Source: Oleispirillum sp963678075
Lineage (GTDB): Bacteria > Pseudomonadota > Alphaproteobacteria > Rhodospirillales > Rhodospirillaceae
Assembly (NCBI GenBank): GCA_963678075.2
Contig: CAXXPK010000003.1
Coordinates: forward strand, 806,001-870,000
Direction: 5' to 3'
DNA: 64,000 nt
Shown here: positions 26,763 through 36,522 of the stretch, piece after piece
Layout: each line of letters starts with the position of its first letter
Position numbering within the stretch: the first letter of the stretch is position 1
Notes under the pieces: generated by a model
What the model was told of the DNA's origin: nothing
Seen by the model: the letters and a program-made list of their open reading frames with translations, nothing else
Database searches by the model: none
Translations under genes and position numbers: made by a program

Positions 26763-27605
26763 TTATTTCATCCAGGGGGTGAATTCAGGAAAAAAATGCG
26801 CCATTCCCTCCAGAATGCCTGCTGTATAGGCGCCGTTCATTCCTAGAAATTCGCCATGAGCGATGTACAGGGTCTCGGCGTTCCCGTTTTCCGCGGCTTG
26901 CCGAAGTGCCGCTTGGCGCACTGCGTCGGTGGCATTGGCGACAAGGACGGAGCGGAACGGCCCCGACAATGCGGGCAGGTCGTTGCCGGAATCACCGGCG
27001 AACAGGGTTCGCTCCACGGTGAATCCAAGACGCTGCCGGATGAAATCGATGGCGCCTTGCTTGGTGGCGCTTCGCGGCAGGATGTCGAGAAGGCCAAGAG
27101 GAATGGTTTCGTCGATACTCCAGATGATGGAGGCGTTTACGCCCAGCGCGTTCAATCGTTCCGATACTGTTTGTTGCAAAGCCACGGCATCGATGTCGGA
27201 CGGGGCGGTGTAGCACAGTTTCAATGGTGTCTGGTGGTCGTCCGCTTGTGGCGTCAACGTGGGGATTTCCGCCAATGCGGCGGCAAGATCGGAGGGAGGA
27301 AGGCCATGCCAGTCGCGGGCGATGCGATCGTGCCAGTCGTGCCACGGCGTCCAGGCGGCGGTCGCCCCGACATCGTGAATGGCGGACCCCACGTCGGTGG
27401 CGGCGATGTCGGGCTGGGGCAAATGCCAGCGCAGGACGGCGCGTTCCAGAAGGTCGCGGGAACGTCCGGTGATGTAGACCAGGGTGACCTCGGGCCGTTC
27501 TGCGACGCGGCGAGAGCGGGGCAGGGCTTCGGGCGACGCCGTCTGTGGCCCGTTGGGGATCAGGGTCCGGTCGAGGTCGCAGCATAACAGAAGGGGGGCG
27601 ATCAT
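26763..27605 (-). CDS. spp: Sucrose-6-phosphate phosphatase (HAD family)
   Basis: This 280-residue HAD IIB hydrolase has motif I DLDRTLIP near residue 10, motif II TGRS, a Lys in the QGAIDFIRQR region, and motif IV GDSGNDLPAL. These match sucrose-phosphatases, which remove phosphate from sucrose-6-phosphate. Its ATG overlaps the stop of the sucrose-phosphate synthase gene, making the functional link direct. Confidence 0.88.
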   Translation of the reverse strand: MIAPLLLCCDLDRTLIPNGPQTASPEALPRSRRVAERPEVTLVYITGRSRDLLERAVLRWHLPQPDIAATDVGSAIHDVGATAAWTPWHDWHDRIARDWHGLPPSDLAAALAEIPTLTPQADDHQTPLKLCYTAPSDIDAVALQQTVSERLNALGVNASIIWSIDETIPLGLLDILPRSATKQGAIDFIRQRLGFTVERTLFAGDSGNDLPALSGPFRSVLVANATDAVRQAALRQAAENGNAETLYIAHGEFLGMNGAYTAGILEGMAHFFPEFTPWMK

Positions 27606-29752
27606 TTCATCTCCGCCTTGGGGAGTGTGCAGGCGCCATAGAAATCGAAGGTGTCGATCGCTTCCAGGATTCCGGCGGCATATTTACCCCGAGGCAGGAA
27701 GACGCGGTCGAGGTCGGCCAGTTCGGTCAGTTCGTCGTCGTGGCGGTCAGCGACGATCACCGCCATGGTGTTGCCGCGCATCATGTCGGCATCGCTGCCC
27801 GAGCCTCCGGCGACCAGAATACGGTTAAGGGCGATGTCCATCTGGTGCGCCGCGTAGCGCAGCGCCATGCCTTTCGAGGCACGGTTGGGCAAAATGTCCA
27901 GGAATTGTCCGAACGATAGGCTGAGGTTGACCGACATCTCGGCCTGATAGAACAGAGTTTGTAATTCCTCGAACGACGGGGCCTGCGCCGCGTCATAGAA
28001 ATAACTGACCTTGAACGGCCCCTGCTGGTCCCGTGTCTGTGGTATCAGTCCGTCGATTTTGTCCAGGATGCGGTGTACCGCGCGTGGGTTCCATTGATAG
28101 TCGATATGGCGGCTCCACCAGTCGTCGGACAGCAGTTCTTGTCCGTAGTGGATTTCGCTTCCCAGCGCGGTGATCAGGATGTCGGGTGCCGGGATGCCGT
28201 GACGGCGGATCACCCGCAACGCCGAGTCGAGGGGGCGCCCGGTGGCGATGCCGAAGGCGGCGGTCTTGCGCCCGGCGCGGATCATCGCGCTCAACCGCGC
28301 CAGGCTGTCCTCGTCGCCGACCAGGGTTTGGTCAAGGTCGGCGATCAGGGCGCGGTCGGCGTAGACGGTGTGGCGGCGGGATGCGCTTCGCATCGTCCGC
28401 GTCTGGCCGACCAGGGGTTTGATCCGTTCCAGATAGGTCTTGGCATGGGCATCCCATGAATAATGGCGGGTGACGTTGGCGACTCCGTTGTCGTGCAGTT
28501 TCCGCCATTCCTTGGCGTCGGTCAGGGGGGCGAGCAGGGCGCGACCGATGTCGGCGGTGTCCAGGGGGTCGATCAGGTAGCCGTTCCTGCAGTTGCGGAT
28601 GATGTCGGCGGGTCCTCCGTCGTGGGTGGCGATCACCGGCAGGCCGCTGGCAGCCGCCTCCAGCAGGGTCAGGCCGAAGGGCTCGGTCAGGGCCGGGTTG
28701 ACGAAGACGCCGCGTGACGCGGCGGCAATGCGGTACATCAACGGCACCTCGGTCACCGCCTTGGGCAGGGCCACCGATCCATAGAGGTCGTGAAGGTCTA
28801 TGGCGAGCAGCAGGTCCTTCAGTACGTCCTGGGGGCCGCTGTCCATGTTGCGGATGTCGTCGCGGGTTCCGGGAACCACCACCAGATTGGCGATCCGTCG
28901 CAGCCGGGGCGTGGTGCCGAAGGTCTCGATCAGGGCGGGCAGATTCTTGCGTTCGTCGGGGCGCGCGATGGCCAGGACCATGGGTTTGCGTGGATCGCGC
29001 AGGAAGCGACCGACTTCCGCCGCCAGGGGGGTGTCGGCTTCGCCGCCGGTGGGGGGATGAAAGCGGGTCAGGTTGATGCCGGGCGGAACCACCGCCATGC
29101 CGTCGGGGTGGTAGCAATCGTAGAGTTCGTATTGTTCGGTGATTTCGTTGTTGGTGCTGGCAATCACCAGATCGGCGGTGGAAAGGGTTTCTTCCTCGGC
29201 GTCGATACGCCGGCGCATCGCGTAGCGGGCCTCGAGGTTGGCGCCATCCATGCCCGCCGCCAGCAGTCGCAGTCGCTTGACGCGGCCCAGTGAGTGGCTG
29301 GTGTGGATCAGCGGCCTGCCGAACAGCTTGGCCAGTCGGGTGCCGACATAACCGGCGTCGGCATAGTGACTGTGGATGATGTCGGGCAGGCGGTCTTGCT
29401 GCCGCAGAATTTCGGCGGCGGTATCGGTCAGACTGTCCAGCAGATCCCAGAGCAATTCTTTACGAACGTAGTCGCCGGGACCTGCGGGGATGCGCAGGAT
29501 TCGCGCCTTGGGGGCAATGGTCTCGATCGGTTTGGCATAATCGGGGCCGACCGTCTGATCGTCGATCCAGCGGGTCATCAGGTCAACGCGGGCGATCTCT
29601 GGGCGCTTGGCCAGGGCGCGCGCCAGTTCGACGACGTAAAGCGTTTGGCCGCCGGTGTCGGCGTCGCGGCCAAGTTCCAGGTCATGCCCCCGGATCAATC
29701 CATGCAGGCTTAAGTGCAGAATGTACAGACCGTCGGCTTGTGATCGCGTCAT
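27602..29752 (-). CDS. sps: Sucrose-phosphate synthase with a C-terminal HAD domain
   Basis: The 716-residue protein has a GT4 glycosyltransferase part (LHLSLHGLIRGHDLELGRDADTGGQ at the N-terminus, and EPFGLTLLEAAASGLPVIA in the donor-binding region). This is followed from about residue 460 by an HAD-like domain (LIADLDQTLVGD, then GGSGSDADMM). It should make sucrose-6-phosphate from UDP-glucose and fructose-6-phosphate. The C-terminal HAD domain is common in plant and bacterial SPS; the separate phosphatase gene next door suggests it is regulatory here. It begins 28 bases after the amylosucrase gene. Confidence 0.9.
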   Translation of the reverse strand: MTRSQADGLYILHLSLHGLIRGHDLELGRDADTGGQTLYVVELARALAKRPEIARVDLMTRWIDDQTVGPDYAKPIETIAPKARILRIPAGPGDYVRKELLWDLLDSLTDTAAEILRQQDRLPDIIHSHYADAGYVGTRLAKLFGRPLIHTSHSLGRVKRLRLLAAGMDGANLEARYAMRRRIDAEEETLSTADLVIASTNNEITEQYELYDCYHPDGMAVVPPGINLTRFHPPTGGEADTPLAAEVGRFLRDPRKPMVLAIARPDERKNLPALIETFGTTPRLRRIANLVVVPGTRDDIRNMDSGPQDVLKDLLLAIDLHDLYGSVALPKAVTEVPLMYRIAAASRGVFVNPALTEPFGLTLLEAAASGLPVIATHDGGPADIIRNCRNGYLIDPLDTADIGRALLAPLTDAKEWRKLHDNGVANVTRHYSWDAHAKTYLERIKPLVGQTRTMRSASRRHTVYADRALIADLDQTLVGDEDSLARLSAMIRAGRKTAAFGIATGRPLDSALRVIRRHGIPAPDILITALGSEIHYGQELLSDDWWSRHIDYQWNPRAVHRILDKIDGLIPQTRDQQGPFKVSYFYDAAQAPSFEELQTLFYQAEMSVNLSLSFGQFLDILPNRASKGMALRYAAHQMDIALNRILVAGGSGSDADMMRGNTMAVIVADRHDDELTELADLDRVFLPRGKYAAGILEAIDTFDFYGACTLPKAEMK

Positions 29753-29780
29753 GGGTCTTTTTTCTCTCGTTCAGGGCGTT

Positions 29781-31757
29781 TCAGGTTGCGGCCAGCAAGA
29801 CCGCAAGCTGATAGGGGGCCAGTTTCATTTGCTCGGTGGCGACGATGATCTTGCCCGCGAGAACGTCGGTGACGGTTTTGCGCAAACCCAGCGTGCGCAG
29901 TCGCCGCGCGGAAAGGATTTGTTCCTCTTCCGTGAAGTTGGCCAAGACCAGCATGCTTTGGTTCTCGTGCCGCCGGAAATAACCGAAGACGTGCGGGTTT
30001 CCAGTGACCACGATTTCGGTGTCGGCACGGGTGAAAGCCAGATTCTGCTGCCGGATCTGGAACAGACGCAACAGCCCCAGGAAAATGCGGCCTTCGACCG
30101 TGGTGCGATCGTGACGACGCTCGGCTTGCTGCCAGTCGGTCTTCAGGCGATGCGCCCAGCGGCTGTCGCCGATCAGGGCCTGATCCTGTTCATAGCCGTA
30201 GTCGTTGGTGACCCCCAGTTCGTCCCCCAGATAGAGCAGTGGGATGCCGCCGATGGTCAGGACCACCCCATAGAGGAGCAGGATGCGGTCGATCGCCAGA
30301 TCGATCTTCGCCGCGTTGCCGTTGGTCTGGGCCGCCTCCAACCCGGCAAGGGAGGCGGTGGTGCCGGAGATTCGCATGTCGCCGGTTTCCGGGTTGTCCT
30401 GGAAGGGCAGGCCGCGGGCAAAGCTTTCGGGGAAGCGCCCGGTGTAGAAATCGTTGAGGAAACGGCGGTGGTCGAAGGCGTTGATGGCAAGGTCGCGGGC
30501 GTCGTCGTCGGAAAACACCCAGCCGATGTCGTCATGGCAGCGGACGTAGTTCACCCAGGCGCAGTCCGATGGCAGGGTGAAACGCCGTTCCATGGCGCGG
30601 TGCAGTAGGGTGACGTCGCGGGTCGCCAGGGTCTTCCACAACAACGCCATCAGCTGCGGGTTATAGGACAGCTGGCATTCCTCGCGGTGGATGTACTTAA
30701 TCACCTCGTCGGGGTGGACGATCGCCTCGGACAGGAACAGCAGGGCGGGGGCGGCGATCTGCACCAGGGCGTTGAAAGCCTGCACCACGACATGCGTTTC
30801 CGGCAGGTTTTCGCAGGGGGTGCCTTCCCGTTTCCAGACGAAGGCGACGGCATCCAGGCGCAGGACCTCGACCCCGATGTTGGCCAGGGCCAGCATTTCC
30901 CCTCCCATCGCGTTGAAAACGGCGGGGTTTTCGTAGTTCAGATCCCACTGGTAATTGTGGAAGGTGGTCCACACCCACTTGCCGATGCGGTTGCGATAGG
31001 TGAAGGCGCCGGGGTGCTCATCGGGGAAGACCGCGCGCAGGTGTTTTTCATAGACGTCGGGTTCGGTGCGGTCCGGGAACATTCTATAGAAGGCTTGGTG
31101 TTCCTCGTCCCCGGCCAGCGCCCGCTTTGCCCAGTCATGTTCGTCCGAGGTGTGGTTGAACACGAAGTCGAGCACCAGACTGATGCCGTAGTGGCGCAGT
31201 TCGGTCGCTAGCTCCGCCATTTCGTCCATGGTGCCGAGCTTGGGGTCGGTGTCGCGGTAGCTGCTGATCGCATAGCCACCGTCGTCATCGCCGTCGGGCG
31301 ACAGGAAGGGGGGCATTAGGTGCAGGAAGGTGACCCCCATTTCCGAAAGATAGGGGATGCGTGCGCGGAACCCTGCCAGATCGTCCGCGAACAGATCAAC
31401 ATAGCACATTGCCCCGACCATGCGTTGCGATTGGAACCATTGCGGATCGGCGGCGCGGCTGGCGTCCAGCGCCTTCAGGGAGTCCGGGCGTTGCGCCCAG
31501 CTTTTGGCGGCGGTGATAAGAATTTGTTCCAGATGATAAAAGAAATCGTATCGACCGCCATAAAGAGTCAGGAGGGAGTTGAACAGTCTTGGAAAATATT
31601 TTTTCAGGCGGTCGGTGTAGGCGCGCCAGGCTGCAGCATCGATGCCATCGGCAAAACGCGCTTCTAGGCGCGGCAACAGGCGTGCCAGTGTGAGTCTGCA
31701 TTGTTCCGTAAGCCAGGAATCGTCTTTCTTTTTGGTTGGCACCACGGCACTCCCCAT
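29781..31757 (-). CDS. ams: Amylosucrase (GH13 subfamily 4)
   Basis: The 658-residue protein matches amylosucrases, which split sucrose and transfer glucose to an alpha-1,4-glucan, releasing fructose. Visible are the N-terminal helical domain, VGAMCYVDLFADDLAGF, HLMPPF, the nucleophile region VLRLDAVAFVWK, the acid/base region LFLSEAIVHPDE and the transition-state stabiliser region VRCHDDIGW. It is the first gene of ams-sps-spp-fruK, so the cluster both makes and uses sucrose. The upstream gap at 31758-31890 probably holds the promoter. Confidence 0.9.
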   Translation of the reverse strand: MGSAVVPTKKKDDSWLTEQCRLTLARLLPRLEARFADGIDAAAWRAYTDRLKKYFPRLFNSLLTLYGGRYDFFYHLEQILITAAKSWAQRPDSLKALDASRAADPQWFQSQRMVGAMCYVDLFADDLAGFRARIPYLSEMGVTFLHLMPPFLSPDGDDDGGYAISSYRDTDPKLGTMDEMAELATELRHYGISLVLDFVFNHTSDEHDWAKRALAGDEEHQAFYRMFPDRTEPDVYEKHLRAVFPDEHPGAFTYRNRIGKWVWTTFHNYQWDLNYENPAVFNAMGGEMLALANIGVEVLRLDAVAFVWKREGTPCENLPETHVVVQAFNALVQIAAPALLFLSEAIVHPDEVIKYIHREECQLSYNPQLMALLWKTLATRDVTLLHRAMERRFTLPSDCAWVNYVRCHDDIGWVFSDDDARDLAINAFDHRRFLNDFYTGRFPESFARGLPFQDNPETGDMRISGTTASLAGLEAAQTNGNAAKIDLAIDRILLLYGVVLTIGGIPLLYLGDELGVTNDYGYEQDQALIGDSRWAHRLKTDWQQAERRHDRTTVEGRIFLGLLRLFQIRQQNLAFTRADTEIVVTGNPHVFGYFRRHENQSMLVLANFTEEEQILSARRLRTLGLRKTVTDVLAGKIIVATEQMKLAPYQLAVLLAAT

Positions 31758-31890
31758 CTGGATTGATCTCTCCTCTGACTGTACTGTCTCGTATAGGGTA
31801 CCTAATAATGTGGTGATGGTTCAACCTTTTCGCCCGGATGGGGGCGTGTTTCCCATCCGGCATCGGTAACGGCGCGCGCCTTGTCGAGCG

Positions 31891-32832
31891 TTAGGACATG
31901 CCGAGGGGGTGCTGTGGCGCGAACGAGGCGAGGATCATGGTCGCGCCAAGAACGAATATCGCAAGCCCGCCGAGAAGGGCGGCTCCGGCGGTCACGCTTC
32001 GCCACAGGGGAGAGGCGTCGGATTCGTCGGAAAGAAACGACATCGCGCGCATCCGAATCGCCATCGTGGCGAGCGAGGTGACGGTGATCGCGGTTCCCGC
32101 CGCCATCGCCAGGGCGGAGGCGATCCCCGCCCAGCCCAGGTTCAAGGAATTGGCGAATACGAGGACCAGAATGGCCCCGGTACATGGGCGCAGGCCGATG
32201 GACGCGATCAAGGCCGCGCGGGTGCGCAAACGGCCCCTGCCGTCCGTCTTCGATCGCGAAAGGGGCGGGCAGCCGGGGTTCCGTGCGACCGTGGCGCCAT
32301 CGGTTCGGTCCTGGCGTAAGGCGCATACCGCTCGTCAGACGAGGATCGCGCCGATTGCGGTTAGAAGCCCGTCGCTCACCCTTTGCGACCAGGTTATGGC
32401 ATCCTGGATTGCGATGGTCAGCCAGTCGGCGGCGAGAAGCAGGCCGTGCACCAGGACGATCGCGGTTAGGGCCTGGCACAGGGCGGCGCCGATCGACAGG
32501 GCCGCGCCGGTTGTCTGGCGGCTGCGGTGGGTCAACAAATAGGCGGTGATCACGGCCTTGCCGTGTCCGGGGCCAGCGGCGTGAAAGACGCCATAGGTAA
32601 AACTGGCGGCGATCAAGGCCCAGGCCGATCCTCCGTCGCGGCCAAGCTGGTGCAGATGCTGCGTCAGTTCCCGGTGGAAAGCGCGCTGTTGCGCGAAAAT
32701 CCAGGCCACCGTGCGGTCGATGTCCGTGTGCGCGATGGCCAATGTGTCGGGAAGGGCCAAGGACCACGCCATGCCGCACAACGCCAGGGCGGCGATGGCG
32801 ACGAGTCCGGCACGGCGGGCGTTCCAGGTCAT
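31891..32832 (-). pseudogene. NicO-family nickel/cobalt exporter with an in-frame stop
   Basis: The frame starts at the ATG at 32832, overlapping the stop of the DUF1007 gene, and encodes a typical NicO transporter: FTYGVFHAAGPGHGKAVITA in the first half and SIGLRPCTGAILVLVFA in the second. It is interrupted once, at TGA 32335-32337, after DGLLTAIGAILV. Reading through keeps the same frame into RAVCALRQDRTDG and then the second half, and the stop fits a Trp codon (family ILLWRA). The intervening stretch is shorter and less His-rich than in many relatives. The product would export Ni2+ or Co2+, or supply metal to an enzyme. Confidence 0.8.
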
Positions 32833-33503
32833 TTGCAAACGATCTCCACTTTTTCCGCGAAAACTTCACCCAGGGTGTCGCCGCCGCTTTGCGTCGGGTC
32901 CAGCTTGGATGCTTGGATCACGTCCTCGACCGACGGCGAGGGCGGCACGACCTTGTGGTCGCAGCCGTTGGGGGCGCCGGTGATCCGGATTGCATCGCTG
33001 CTTTCCGCGTGCAGCATCTCGATGAAATAGGTGGGGTCGAAAATCGCGAAGGAGACCGCGTGCCCCTTGACCGGCGGCGGTGACGACAGCATCAGGGTGA
33101 AATGCATTTCCAGGCGGTCGCCGCGCAACGCCGCGTTCACATCCCCGGCGGGGGCGGCGGCAAGAAGAGACCCGTCGGCGCGAATGCGCGTGAAATAGCC
33201 ATAGGGGGCAAGGTTCTTGATGTTCTTGCGGGTCAGGGCGTCGATGTCGGCCTGGGTTGTTTTGCCCTTGCCGTCGCCCTTGCCCTTCAGGGAGTGCTTG
33301 ATGACGAAGGCGGTGTAGTACTCGTCGAACAGCCAAGTTTCGTGCAAGGCGGCGAGGCGGCCCTGGTCGTCGAATACCGCTTCGGATTTGAGGTCGATCC
33401 AGGAGTGTGGGTGCGCCGACGCCGACGGCGCGAACAGACCGGACGCCGCGAGCGCGGTGCCGATTAAGGGGGGAGTAAGGAAGGTGGCCAAGGAGGCTCT
33501 CAT
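32829..33503 (-). CDS. DUF1007 periplasmic protein linked to Ni/Co transport
   Basis: This 224-residue protein has a signal peptide ending near ASAHPHSW, so the mature protein begins with a His-rich HPHSWIDL segment typical of DUF1007. The central FDEYYTAFV and the DPTYFIEM motif also match. Genes of this family usually precede NicO-type transporter genes, as here with a 4-base overlap. A metal-binding role in the periplasm is inferred. Confidence 0.85.
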   Translation of the reverse strand: MRASLATFLTPPLIGTALAASGLFAPSASAHPHSWIDLKSEAVFDDQGRLAALHETWLFDEYYTAFVIKHSLKGKGDGKGKTTQADIDALTRKNIKNLAPYGYFTRIRADGSLLAAAPAGDVNAALRGDRLEMHFTLMLSSPPPVKGHAVSFAIFDPTYFIEMLHAESSDAIRITGAPNGCDHKVVPPSPSVEDVIQASKLDPTQSGGDTLGEVFAEKVEIVCK

Positions 33504-33551
33504 GGTGGTCGTCCGATCTGTTCCCGTACGCCCATTCCGTCGCGTATCGTT

Positions 33552-34190
33552 TCAGATGGGTGGGGCGGTGTTAGTGTCCTCGACGCCTTCGTCGAAGGTG
33601 GTCTTGCAGGGGATGACGCCCGCCCACACCGGCAGGTCATAGTCGTCGGGGTCGTCCACCGGACCGCCCGTCCGCGCCTTGGCCGAGGCCTCAGAGATCG
33701 GGAAGGCGAGGATCATGGTTCCGCGCATCTCGGCTTCCGACGGTTCGCGGATGTTTTCCCATCTGCCGGACGACAGGCGTTCGACGCCTTGCTTCAGGGC
33801 CGCCCTCCGTTCGGTCTCGTCGGTGACGGCACGGGCATGCGCGTAAATCACCACCGAGCGATAGTTCATGGAATGATGAAACGCCGAACGCGCCATCACC
33901 AATCCCTCCAGCAGGGCGACGGTCAGGCAGACCTCTTGTCCGTTCAGCAGAGCATTGAACAAGGCATTGTGGCGCGAACCATGGACGAAAACCTCGTCGT
34001 CGATCCGCCAGTAATAGATCGGCTGCGCGCGCACCGCGCCCTCGACCAGGGCGCTGACGGTGGCGACGTAGCCGTCATCCAGAATCGCGTTGATGATTTC
34101 GCGGTCATAGGAGGCGCGACGGCTTGGGCGCCGCACCGTGTTGCGCGGGGTCCGCATGATCGGCGGGGACTTCTTGGCGTCGGCGGTCAT
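33552..34190 (-). CDS. Pyridoxamine 5'-phosphate oxidase-fold (PPOX) flavoprotein
   Basis: This 212-residue protein shows the split-barrel FMN-binding pattern of the HugZ/PPOX-like group: DGYVATVSALVEGAVRAQPIYYWRIDDEVFVHGS, followed by CLTVALLEGLVMARSAFHHSMNYRSVVIYA. The His-Ser-Met-Asn-Tyr stretch is characteristic of the family that includes 5-nitroimidazole reductase-like proteins. The substrate is unknown. It is 21 bases downstream of trpB and may share its transcript. Confidence 0.8.
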   Translation of the reverse strand: MTADAKKSPPIMRTPRNTVRRPSRRASYDREIINAILDDGYVATVSALVEGAVRAQPIYYWRIDDEVFVHGSRHNALFNALLNGQEVCLTVALLEGLVMARSAFHHSMNYRSVVIYAHARAVTDETERRAALKQGVERLSSGRWENIREPSEAEMRGTMILAFPISEASAKARTGGPVDDPDDYDLPVWAGVIPCKTTFDEGVEDTNTAPPI

Positions 34191-34210
34191 CGCGGCCTCC
34201 TTTGTGGGGG

Positions 34211-35419
34211 TTATGGCTCCTCGCCGTATCCGAAGGTTTCGGTGACGTAGTCGATGTCCTTGTCGCCGCGCCCCGACAGGTTGACCAGGATGGTCTTGCC
34301 GGGCAGGGAGGGGGCGATCTTCATGGCATAGGCGACGGCGTGCGCGCTTTCCAGGGCGGGAATGATCCCTTCCAACCGCGACAGGGCATAGAAGGCGTTC
34401 AGCGCTTCCTTGTCGTCGGCGGTACCATAGGTGGCGCGACCGATCTTTTTCAGGAAGCAGTGCTCCGGTCCGACGCCGGGATAGTCCAGGCCGCTGGCCA
34501 GTGAATGGACCGGCGCGGGTTCGCCCTTCTCGTCTTGAAGAAGCAGGCACTTAAAGCCGTGGATCATACCGTCGGTGCCGAAGCTCATGGTGGCGGCGTG
34601 TTGCCCCAGCTTGGTGCCGGTACCCAGGGGCTCGACGCCGCGCAGTTCCACGTCCTCGTCGTCGATGAAGCCCATGAAGATGCCGATCGCGTTGGAGCCG
34701 CCGCCGACGCAGGCGATGACGATGTCGGGCATCTTGCCGACCAGTTCGACGAATTGCCGGCGCGCTTCCTCGCCGACGATGGTCTGGAAATCGCGGACCA
34801 TCTTCGGGAAGGGGTGCGGCCCGACCACCGAGCCGATCGCATAGATCGCGTGATCCGCCTGTTTCAGATACGAAATGAACGCCGAATCGACGGCTTCCTT
34901 CAGTGTCTTGGCGCCGAAGGTCACGGGCACCACCTGGGCTCCAAGCAGGCGCATGCGCACCACGTTGGGGTGTTCCTTGGCGATATCGACCTCGCCCATG
35001 TGGATTTCGCAGTCCATGCCGAAATAGGCGGCGGCGGTGGCCAACGCGACGCCGTGCTGACCGGCGCCAGTTTCCGCAATCAGCTTGGTCTTGCCCATGT
35101 GCTTGGCCAGCAGGGCCTCGGCCATGCAGTGATTGAGCTTGTGCGCGCCCGAATGGTTCAGATCCTCGCGCTTCAGATAGATGTGCGCGCCGCCGCAGGC
35201 GTCGGACATCCGACGGGCATAGGAAATCGGTGTGGGGCGTCCCTGAAAGTGCTTGCGAATAAAACGTAATTCGTTCTGGAACTCAGCGGAAATCGACAAA
35301 CGATCGTAGGCTTCGGAAATTTCTTTGAAATGCGGTTCAAGCTCGGGCGGGATGAAAGCCCCGCCGTAGGTCCCGAAGAATCCGTTGGCATCGGGATGCT
35401 GTTTCTGGTGACGCGCCAT
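34211..35419 (-). CDS. trpB: Tryptophan synthase beta chain
   Basis: This 402-residue PLP enzyme is the TrpB1-type beta chain. The PLP lysine lies in KREDLNHSGAHKLNH, the glutamate near ETGAGQHGVALATAAA, and the phosphate-binding CVGGGSNAIGIF follows. It normally forms a complex with TrpA, but no trpA or trpF is adjacent, so this may be a separate copy or an isolated location. The gene is intact. Confidence 0.9.
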   Translation of the reverse strand: MARHQKQHPDANGFFGTYGGAFIPPELEPHFKEISEAYDRLSISAEFQNELRFIRKHFQGRPTPISYARRMSDACGGAHIYLKREDLNHSGAHKLNHCMAEALLAKHMGKTKLIAETGAGQHGVALATAAAYFGMDCEIHMGEVDIAKEHPNVVRMRLLGAQVVPVTFGAKTLKEAVDSAFISYLKQADHAIYAIGSVVGPHPFPKMVRDFQTIVGEEARRQFVELVGKMPDIVIACVGGGSNAIGIFMGFIDDEDVELRGVEPLGTGTKLGQHAATMSFGTDGMIHGFKCLLLQDEKGEPAPVHSLASGLDYPGVGPEHCFLKKIGRATYGTADDKEALNAFYALSRLEGIIPALESAHAVAYAMKIAPSLPGKTILVNLSGRGDKDIDYVTETFGYGEEP

Positions 35420-35501
35420 GGTAAGGGTCCTGATCGAAAGGTGAAGACTGTACGGTTCTGGCGCAGAATCGCGAAAAGCACAAGCCGCCGTTTGGCGGAA
35501 T

Positions 35502-35771
35502 TCAGCCCCCGTCCAGGCGATAGGTCAGGGCCTTCAGATGGTCGTTCTGCGGCAGTTTGGGGTGCACCGGATGGTCGCGATCGGCGCGTGCCGATCGCAT
35601 CAGGGTGAAGGAACGCCCGGCCTCCGCCAACCCGGTCTCGACTGCGGCGCGGAAGGCTTGGGGATGGGCGTGGTGCGAACACGACGCCATGAAAAACACA
35701 CCCCCGGGTTTGACCCGTGCTGCCGACAGGCGGGCCAGCTTGCGGTATCCGGCCAATCCGGCGGGGATCTT
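35502..35771 (-). pseudogene. C-terminal remnant of an RlmI-like rRNA cytosine methyltransferase
   Basis: About 88 codons match the end of class I SAM-dependent 23S rRNA m5C methyltransferases: AGYRKLARLSAARVKPGGV, then the catalytic-type SCSHHAHPQAF and the terminal ADHPVHPKLPQNDHLKAL-like segment. The PUA and SAM-binding parts are missing. The upstream edge joins an IS-A fragment directly at 35771, so an IS-linked deletion removed the 5' part. Confidence 0.8.
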
Positions 35772-36154
35772 GCGGCGGCCCGATGAGCTTTCAGGTGGGT
35801 TGCATCGATCATCAACCGGTCTGGAGGGCCAGCCTCTCCCGTCAAGGCCGCGAAGATCCGGCTGAACACCCCAAGTCGGCGCCAGCGAACGAAACGATTA
35901 TAGAGGGTTTTGTGGGGGCCATAGACGAGTGGTGCATCTCGCCACCGTAAGCCGTTGCGGATCATATGAACGATGCCGCTGATCACTCGCCGATCATCAA
36001 CCCGCGGCACGCCATGCGATAGCGGGAAATGCGGCTCGATCTTCGCCAACTGCCTCTCTGACAACCAAAACAGATCACTCATGGATGGGGTCCTCCCTCC
36101 CGTGAGTGAATCAGCCGCCGATCTGCCCGGCAATAATTTAATGGGTCCTGAACC
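35772..36154 (-). mobile_element. Truncated IS-A copy (5' 380 bases)
   Basis: On the minus strand this reads from the terminal repeat GGTTCAGGACCCATTAA (one difference from the complete copy), flanked by TA, through the first roughly 100 codons of the transposase (MSDLFWLSERQLAKIEPHF to LKAHRAAA). It ends abruptly at 35772. The remaining 460 bases of the element are absent. Confidence 0.88.
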
Positions 36155-36156
36155 TA

Positions 36157-36505
36157 GCCCCAGGGTGGCGATCAGCCCGGCGCCGCTGGTGGTGCCGAGG
36201 TTGGCGCCGAAGACGAGGCCGATGCCCGCAGCCAGATCGATCAGACCGGCGCTCAGGAACGAGATGGTGATCACCGAAACCAAGCCGCTGGATTGCGTCA
36301 GGGTGGTGGCGACGATGCCGAAGCCAAGGCTGCGCCAGGGTCCCTTGGTGAAGCGTTTGAGGAGGGTTTCCAGCGTGCCGCCGGTGAATGCCGAAAAGCC
36401 GTCCTTCATGAAGCGCATGCCGAATAGGAAAATCGCGATCCCGGCGGCCAGTTGCGCGAAGGCGGCGGCGGTTCCCACGTGTCGGCGGATCTGTCCCTGG
36501 CGCAT
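36157..36505 (-). pseudogene. N-terminal remnant of a Na/Pi cotransporter family gene
   Basis: About 115 codons match the start of NptA/PhoU-type Na+/phosphate cotransporters: GIAIFLFGMRFMKDGFS, then LGFGIVATTLTQSSGLVSV (the QSS transport motif) and GANLGTTSGAGL. The gene is cut at 36157 by the IS-A fragment. Its missing second half and the missing first half of the methyltransferase were presumably lost in one deletion. Confidence 0.85.
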
Positions 36506-36522
36506 CGTGGTTACCGTCGGAG

